Assembly: GCF_045062745.1 (NCBI RefSeq)
Contig: NZ_JBJGED010000005.1
Coordinates: 124,001 to 188,000 of the forward strand
Direction of reading: 5' to 3'
Origin: Paenibacillus_AA sp045062745
GTDB lineage: Bacteria; Bacillota; Bacilli; Paenibacillales; NBRC-103111
DNA: 64,000 nucleotides
The notes below the pieces were generated by a model. It saw only the letters and a program-made list of their open reading frames with translations. It was not told where the DNA came from and made no database searches. The translations under genes were made by a program, and so were the position numbers. Below, piece after piece: positions 59,259-64,000 of this stretch. Positions within the stretch are counted from its first letter, which is position 1. Every line of letters starts with the position of its first letter.

Positions 59259-62210
59259 ATGAATTTGAATCAAAAATGGGGATCCGTCCTGATCGCAGCA
59301 GGATTGCTGATGGCACCGGTTTCTGCTGTGCAGGCGAAATCGCCAGTTCCGGCCATCAGTATCGCGCAGGCGGGAGTTGCAGACCAGACGAAAGGAATTG
59401 TTCCCGGAAATCCGGCCGCTGAGCAGACGATATTCCGCAATCTCGCGGCAGGCCTCTCCTATGAATGGTCCGAAGCGCCGGAAGCCTCGCATCCCGATGA
59501 CGGGCACAAGCTGACGGATGGAAAATACGGCACATTGAATATGAACGACCCGGCCTGGGTGGGACATTTACGCGGAAAAACGCGCGAAGTCGTGTTCGAT
59601 CTGGGTGAGGAGAAGTCGATCGGGAAGATTACAGCTCATTTCCTCCAGGATTATCCTGCCAACTCGATCCTTGTGCCGCTAACGGTATCGATGTATGTCT
59701 CCGACGATAAGGAGAATTGGGGACTGCTGTCCCACAACGCCACGCAGCTGCTCTGGGGGGAAGGGCCGCCGAGACAGGAGACCTTTGAATGGGACGGCAG
59801 CCGGGACGGAATCAAAGGCGCGAATACGGGCGGCAAGCTGGCATATGCCCGTTATGTGAAAGTAACCTTTACGATGCATCCTTCTCAGTGGGAATATATT
59901 GACGAAATTGAAATTGGGGGGACGGACGGCAAGGTCGACGGGGCTGTAAAGGTTCCTGCCGAGCAGCCTTATTTTCTGGAGCCGGGGGAAGCTACAGGCG
60001 GCATCCGGAATCTGAATCTGCTGTACAACGGACAGTATGCGAATGGCTTGGGGGATTGGAAGAAGGAACGGATCATCCCTAACATCAGTTACGTGAATAA
60101 GGATGGCGAGCCTACCGATTGGCTTTTTGACGGTGTATTATACCTGGGGCTGGCTTCTCCGGCCGGTCGTGATTTCGGTCTGGGGCAAACGAACCTGGAC
60201 GACTGGAAATGGTATTTGGGCAAAACCTTTGCAGCCAAGGGAGATATGCAGCAGCTGAATGAGGCTACCCAGGAAGTCGGAGTCAAGTTGAACCAGCCGG
60301 ATCATAAAGTCAAGGTTGTATTAATGATTCCGAATCCAGGGGAATCCTTAAACGAGTTTGGCGACGTTGACGGGGACGGAGTCTCGGAAAGCTTCAACGC
60401 CTCCGTCGTGGGCACTGAGAAGGCGCTTGAAAATAGAGAAAAAGCGGTGCAGTGGTGGCTGGATCAGGTCAGGCAAAAATGGCAGGCGGCCAATTATTCC
60501 AATCTGGAGCTGGTCGGTATGTACTGGCTGGAAGAACAAATCAGCACAAGCGATACGGGACCGGAATTGGTAAAAGCCGTAAGCGGCAAAGTCCATGACA
60601 GGAACCTGAAATTTTTCTGGATTCCACACTCTTTAGCATACAAAAGCTATATGTGGAAAGACGTAGGGTTTGACGCCGCGGCACTTCAGCCTAACTACTT
60701 CTTCGGCGGAATGGATCCCGACCGCTTGGAAGATGCCGCTAACCTGGCCAAACAGTACGGGATGTCGAACGAAGTCGAGTTTGACGACCGGATGCTCACG
60801 GACGGCGTATTCCGCGAGCGTTATATCGAGTACCTGAACAGCGGCGTCGAAACCGGATTGATGCAAAAAGGCTTTAGGGCCTATTACCAAGGCAATAATG
60901 CGGTTTACAACTTAGGGGTAAGCAAGGATCCAAGTTTGCGTTTGATGTATGACTGGCTGTACCAATATTTGAACGGAACGTACGTCATCCACAATACCCC
61001 GCCGCCGGAGGCAGACGTATTCCTCAACGGACTAACGTTACCTAACGATGCTGTCGTACCGGATACAGAAACCATCCAATTTACATGGAAAGTCAAAGAC
61101 GACGACGGAAGCGGATTGACGAAGGTAACGGCTATGTTCGACGGCAAATCTTACATCTCGGGAACGCCGATAGATCTGACCGGAAAACCGGGCAAGCATC
61201 AACTGGTCGTCACCGTTGCCGCTGCCAAATCCAAGACGACAACTTACATCATCACAGCGGCATCGACCCCCGATACCCTGAACGCTCACGTGAATCGTTT
61301 CGCCGAACAAAAGCAGTTCACAACGGTGGAAGCCCCTCATTCGCTGAACAATTATGTGGAACTTATGAAGCGTTTTGAAGGAACGGATGCGTCCCAGTTT
61401 GACAAGTACCTGCAAGGCTTCAATGCACAGCTGGATCAATTGGCTGCGGACCATATCCTTTCGGATACGGCATTTGTCGCACTGAAAGAAGAGGTTTATC
61501 ACCTCGTCGGTAACCTGGCGGAAGGCAAAGCGGCAACTGCGTCTTCCGTTGAGGGTTCGAGCTCGAAGTTGGCACCGGAAAATGCAGTGGACGGGTTCTC
61601 TTCGACAAGATGGTCGAGCAATTACGTCAATGACAGCTGGTTCCAGGTCGATCTTGGCGAAACCAAGGAATTCGATACGGTGAGAATCGACTGGGAATTC
61701 GCTCGAGCCAGAACGTACAAACTCCTTGTCTCCGACGACAAGATGAACTGGACCAGTGTGATCCAAGACAATAACGGAATCATTACTGCCCATGACGGAA
61801 AAGAAACGGTTCGGTTTAGTCCCGTAAAAGCCAGATACGTCAAATTCCACGGCGTGGAGAGAAATTCAGATTACGGCTATTCCTTCTACGAGTTCGGCGT
61901 ATACGACCTCGCGGGAGGCGGTACCGTAACGCCGATCGACGGCGCAAGAGCCGTGGTGGATGCAGATGCTAAGACATTGACGATCGACGGTCTCGTAATG
62001 GACGGCAGCCAGTCCGAGGTAAATTTGAAAGTGCTCGACTCAAAAGGGAAAGTTCGTTATGACGGCCAGACGACAACCACGGAAACGGGAAGTTTTGAAT
62101 TCACGGTTAAGCTGACCGGCGATTTAAAAGGGTCATGCGACGCCTATCTCTCTATGGAGGGAATGTCCGAACCCGTTAAGATTTCATTCGAATACGACAA
62201 AAAGGACTGA
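59259..62210 (+). CDS. Secreted DUF4855-like protein with discoidin-type carbohydrate-binding domain
   Basis: The protein has 983 residues. A signal peptide (1-27) ends VQAKS. A discoidin-like beta domain (about 55-225; SIGKITAHFLQDYP, SMYVSDDKENW) precedes a DUF4855-like catalytic-looking barrel (about 250-580; LNLLYNGQYANGLGDWKKERI, GEPTDWLFDGVLYLGL, GMYWLEEQ, LQPNYFF). An Ig-like domain (about 584-668), a helical segment, an F5/8 type C domain (about 750-885; AENAVDGFSSTRWSS is close to the family pattern) and a beta tail follow. This is probably an extracellular glycan-acting enzyme, its reaction unknown. A cre-like site suggests glucose repression. AAAGGAG precedes the ATG. Confidence 0.85.
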   Translation: MNLNQKWGSVLIAAGLLMAPVSAVQAKSPVPAISIAQAGVADQTKGIVPGNPAAEQTIFRNLAAGLSYEWSEAPEASHPDDGHKLTDGKYGTLNMNDPAWVGHLRGKTREVVFDLGEEKSIGKITAHFLQDYPANSILVPLTVSMYVSDDKENWGLLSHNATQLLWGEGPPRQETFEWDGSRDGIKGANTGGKLAYARYVKVTFTMHPSQWEYIDEIEIGGTDGKVDGAVKVPAEQPYFLEPGEATGGIRNLNLLYNGQYANGLGDWKKERIIPNISYVNKDGEPTDWLFDGVLYLGLASPAGRDFGLGQTNLDDWKWYLGKTFAAKGDMQQLNEATQEVGVKLNQPDHKVKVVLMIPNPGESLNEFGDVDGDGVSESFNASVVGTEKALENREKAVQWWLDQVRQKWQAANYSNLELVGMYWLEEQISTSDTGPELVKAVSGKVHDRNLKFFWIPHSLAYKSYMWKDVGFDAAALQPNYFFGGMDPDRLEDAANLAKQYGMSNEVEFDDRMLTDGVFRERYIEYLNSGVETGLMQKGFRAYYQGNNAVYNLGVSKDPSLRLMYDWLYQYLNGTYVIHNTPPPEADVFLNGLTLPNDAVVPDTETIQFTWKVKDDDGSGLTKVTAMFDGKSYISGTPIDLTGKPGKHQLVVTVAAAKSKTTTYIITAASTPDTLNAHVNRFAEQKQFTTVEAPHSLNNYVELMKRFEGTDASQFDKYLQGFNAQLDQLAADHILSDTAFVALKEEVYHLVGNLAEGKAATASSVEGSSSKLAPENAVDGFSSTRWSSNYVNDSWFQVDLGETKEFDTVRIDWEFARARTYKLLVSDDKMNWTSVIQDNNGIITAHDGKETVRFSPVKARYVKFHGVERNSDYGYSFYEFGVYDLAGGGTVTPIDGARAVVDADAKTLTIDGLVMDGSQSEVNLKVLDSKGKVRYDGQTTTTETGSFEFTVKLTGDLKGSCDAYLSMEGMSEPVKISFEYDKKD

Positions 62211-62332
62211 TGTTAATTCGGCAACCTTGAAGGCAAATACCACCGTACAATCCGTCTGATCGAGGCATGTTCCCGGACAACTTCCCATATAGTTGCAAAG
62301 AGATGATGGGAGTTGTTAGGGAGGAGATCATC

Positions 62333-64000
62333 GTGTTTTCTCAATCCGCGCATCGGATTCAACTTAAGATAGGCGGGATGACTTGTGCAGCCTGTTCGGC
62401 ACGTATAGAGAAAGTCGTGGGCAAATTGGAGGGAGTGAGGGAGGTATCTGTCAATCTGGCTCTAGGCCAAGCCGTCCTGGTCACGGAGTCCGACGGCGGA
62501 CTTGAGGGCCGAGTGATCGAACGTATCGAGCGCTTGGGCTATAAGGCGACGCTGTTGGATGATGCGCAGCCTTCGTCGAAGGGGACACGCTCATTGGAGC
62601 TTCAGTTGACGGTTTCCCTTCTGTTGACTCTTCCGCTAATGTGGGCCATGGTTCGGCATTTCACATTCACTTCGGGCATATGGATACCCGAGCTGTTTTT
62701 GCAGCCATGGTTTCAATGGGTGCTGGCTACGCCAATCCAATTCGTGATCGGTCGAACCTTTTATTTCCGGGCGTTCCACGCCATACGGAATAAGACGGCC
62801 AATATGGATGTTCTAGTGGCGATCAGCACGACGAGTGCCTACTTCTATAGCCACTATATGACCATCCACATGCTTCGAATGGGAGAGAACAATCCGCACG
62901 CGGTCTATTTCGAGACTAGCGCCATGATCATCACAGCGGTCCTGCTGGGGAAATGGCTGGAGGCTTCTGCCAAACGGAGAGCACTAAAAGCGATTCATCA
63001 GCTGCGCCGGCTTAGTCCCGAAACGGCAACACTTGTGAAGGGAGACAGTAGAGTCACAATCCCCACGCAACATGTTGTGCCCGGCGATCTGTTGATCGTT
63101 CAGTCTGGACAGCCGGTCCCCGTCGACGGCATTGTCGTGGAAGGGCATTCTTTCGTGGACGAATCCTTCGTCACAGGAGAGTCGATCCCGGCGGAGAAGC
63201 GTGTCCATCAACGTTTGATCGGTGGTTCCAATAACTTGGAATCCCGGATACTCATGCGTGCGACAGCCGTCGGGAATGACTCGGCTCTAGGTAAGATGAT
63301 CAGCCTGATGGAGAACGCTCAAGCGTCCAAAGTTGAGATCGGTCAGGCCGTCGATCGGATCGCTGCGGTTTTTGTTCCTATCATCTTGATCCTGGCTTTA
63401 GTCACTTTGTGTTTATGGTCTTTCGTTTTCACTCCAGGGAACTGGGAGGGAGCGTTGTTCAAGGCGATGGCCGTTCTCGTCATTGCATGCCCTTGCGCGC
63501 TCGGACTTGCTACGCCGACTTCGATCCTGACAGGTACAGGTCGCGCGCTGGAAGCCGGGATTCTGTTCAAGGACGGTCGTCTTGTGGAGCTGCTGCGCGA
63601 CGTCCAAGTCGTGTTGCTGGACAAGACGGGGACGGTAACGACGGGTGTTCCGCGTGTAACGGATGTTGTTGCCGTCGATGTAGGCCGCCCGAATAAGCTG
63701 CTCCGGTATATGGCAGCCGTCGAGACGCCCTCCGAGCACCCGTTCGCCAAAGCGATCGTCGCAGAAGCTGAGCGAAGAAAGCTGCATATCCCTGGGGCGG
63801 AATCGTTCCAGGCGATCGCCGGTTATGGGGTAACCGCTCTAGTGGATCAATCTCGGATTTTAGTTGGCTCCAAAAGATTCTTGAGAGAAAACGGCATCCA
63901 AATGGACGCTTGGCTGAGAACCTGCGAAATGCTCGAAGCTCAAGGGAAAACGGTGCTGCACGCGGCTTGCGACGGACACTATGCGGGTCTGGTCGCTGTC
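62333..64000 (+). CDS. copA: Copper-type P1B ATPase (CopA-like), 3' end outside window
   Basis: About 556 codons are visible, from GTG 62333 (GGAGGAG 6 bp before) to the window edge with no stop. One N-terminal heavy-metal domain has GGMTCAACSARIEK. Membrane helices follow, then the actuator motif TGES (about 282), the CPC metal site in IACPCALG (about 385) and the phosphorylation motif DKTGT (about 430). The CPC motif and CAAC domain indicate Cu+ export. The ATP-binding and last two helices lie beyond the window. The 122-bp region upstream shows no clear CsoR site. Confidence 0.93.
   Translation, partial: MFSQSAHRIQLKIGGMTCAACSARIEKVVGKLEGVREVSVNLALGQAVLVTESDGGLEGRVIERIERLGYKATLLDDAQPSSKGTRSLELQLTVSLLLTLPLMWAMVRHFTFTSGIWIPELFLQPWFQWVLATPIQFVIGRTFYFRAFHAIRNKTANMDVLVAISTTSAYFYSHYMTIHMLRMGENNPHAVYFETSAMIITAVLLGKWLEASAKRRALKAIHQLRRLSPETATLVKGDSRVTIPTQHVVPGDLLIVQSGQPVPVDGIVVEGHSFVDESFVTGESIPAEKRVHQRLIGGSNNLESRILMRATAVGNDSALGKMISLMENAQASKVEIGQAVDRIAAVFVPIILILALVTLCLWSFVFTPGNWEGALFKAMAVLVIACPCALGLATPTSILTGTGRALEAGILFKDGRLVELLRDVQVVLLDKTGTVTTGVPRVTDVVAVDVGRPNKLLRYMAAVETPSEHPFAKAIVAEAERRKLHIPGAESFQAIAGYGVTALVDQSRILVGSKRFLRENGIQMDAWLRTCEMLEAQGKTVLHAACDGHYAGLVAV

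Noticed and set aside
62211..62332. CsoR or CueR operator before copA
   Set aside because: CCTTGAAGG at 62225-62233 has only 4-bp arms and does not match either consensus convincingly.

Overview
The window looks like chromosome from an endospore-forming, low-to-moderate GC Gram-positive of the Paenibacillaceae type. The evidence is strong AGGAGG-like ribosome binding sites, frequent TTG and GTG starts, stem-loop/T-run terminators, a GerA-type germinant receptor operon, BkdA/KhtT/KhtU-like proteins, and secreted multidomain proteins with FIMAH-like, SLH and discoidin domains. I saw no rRNA, tRNA, CRISPR array, transposase or prophage genes. Most of the sequence is fairly GC-rich; about 38.5-40.4 kb and 51.6-53.2 kb are visibly AT-richer and hold decayed genes.

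Layout. 0-2.8 kb: end of a sensor kinase and a membrane M28 peptidase with a striking operator region. 2.8-10.1 kb: one operon for fused isobutyryl-CoA mutase (IcmF), branched-chain 2-oxoacid dehydrogenase E1alpha, E1beta and E2, and a cob(I)alamin adenosyltransferase. It would make isobutyryl-CoA from valine-derived 2-oxoacid, isomerise it to butyryl-CoA, and make the coenzyme B12 needed. 10.1-11.5 kb: an ECF41-like sigma factor with a matching autoregulatory promoter, then a DoxX-like gene. 11.5-22.1 kb: an ArsR-like gene with a damaged start, then an AraC-controlled sugar locus (L-galactose/L-fucose dehydrogenase-like aldo-keto reductase, an unrecognised 651-residue enzyme, a fuconolactonase-like hydrolase, a mutarotase-like protein and a 1594-residue secreted beta-helix protein).

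22.1-30.1 kb: an SLH lipoprotein, an acyl-CoA-dehydrogenase-like flavoprotein, a cut-down pentapeptide gene, aldo-keto reductases, a LysR regulator and metE; metE and the following reductase share a LysR-type operator. 30.2-34.2 kb: PIG-L deacetylase, SelA-like PLP enzyme and a tandem alpha/beta hydrolase. 34.3-40.4 kb: a two-component system, membrane protein, phosphoesterase, Nudix protein, a small protein and a hydrolase pseudogene. 40.6-43.7 kb: K+/H+ antiporter khtTU, small membrane protein, CDGSH protein. 43.7-47.3 kb: gerA-type operon.

47.5-53.7 kb: assorted enzymes, a TetM-like ribosome-protection GTPase, a Nudix pseudogene and a shikimate-kinase-like protein. 53.8-58.9 kb: acetyltransferase, SDR, and an FHA-winged-helix regulator joined to a three-gene ABC-2 exporter. 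59.2-64.0 kb: a secreted DUF4855/discoidin protein behind a cre-like site, and the first two thirds of a copper P-type ATPase. The most original-looking material is the sugar locus with its unrecognised enzyme, the PIG-L/SelA-like/tandem-hydrolase operon, the FHA-winged-helix exporter operon and the LysR operator pair.
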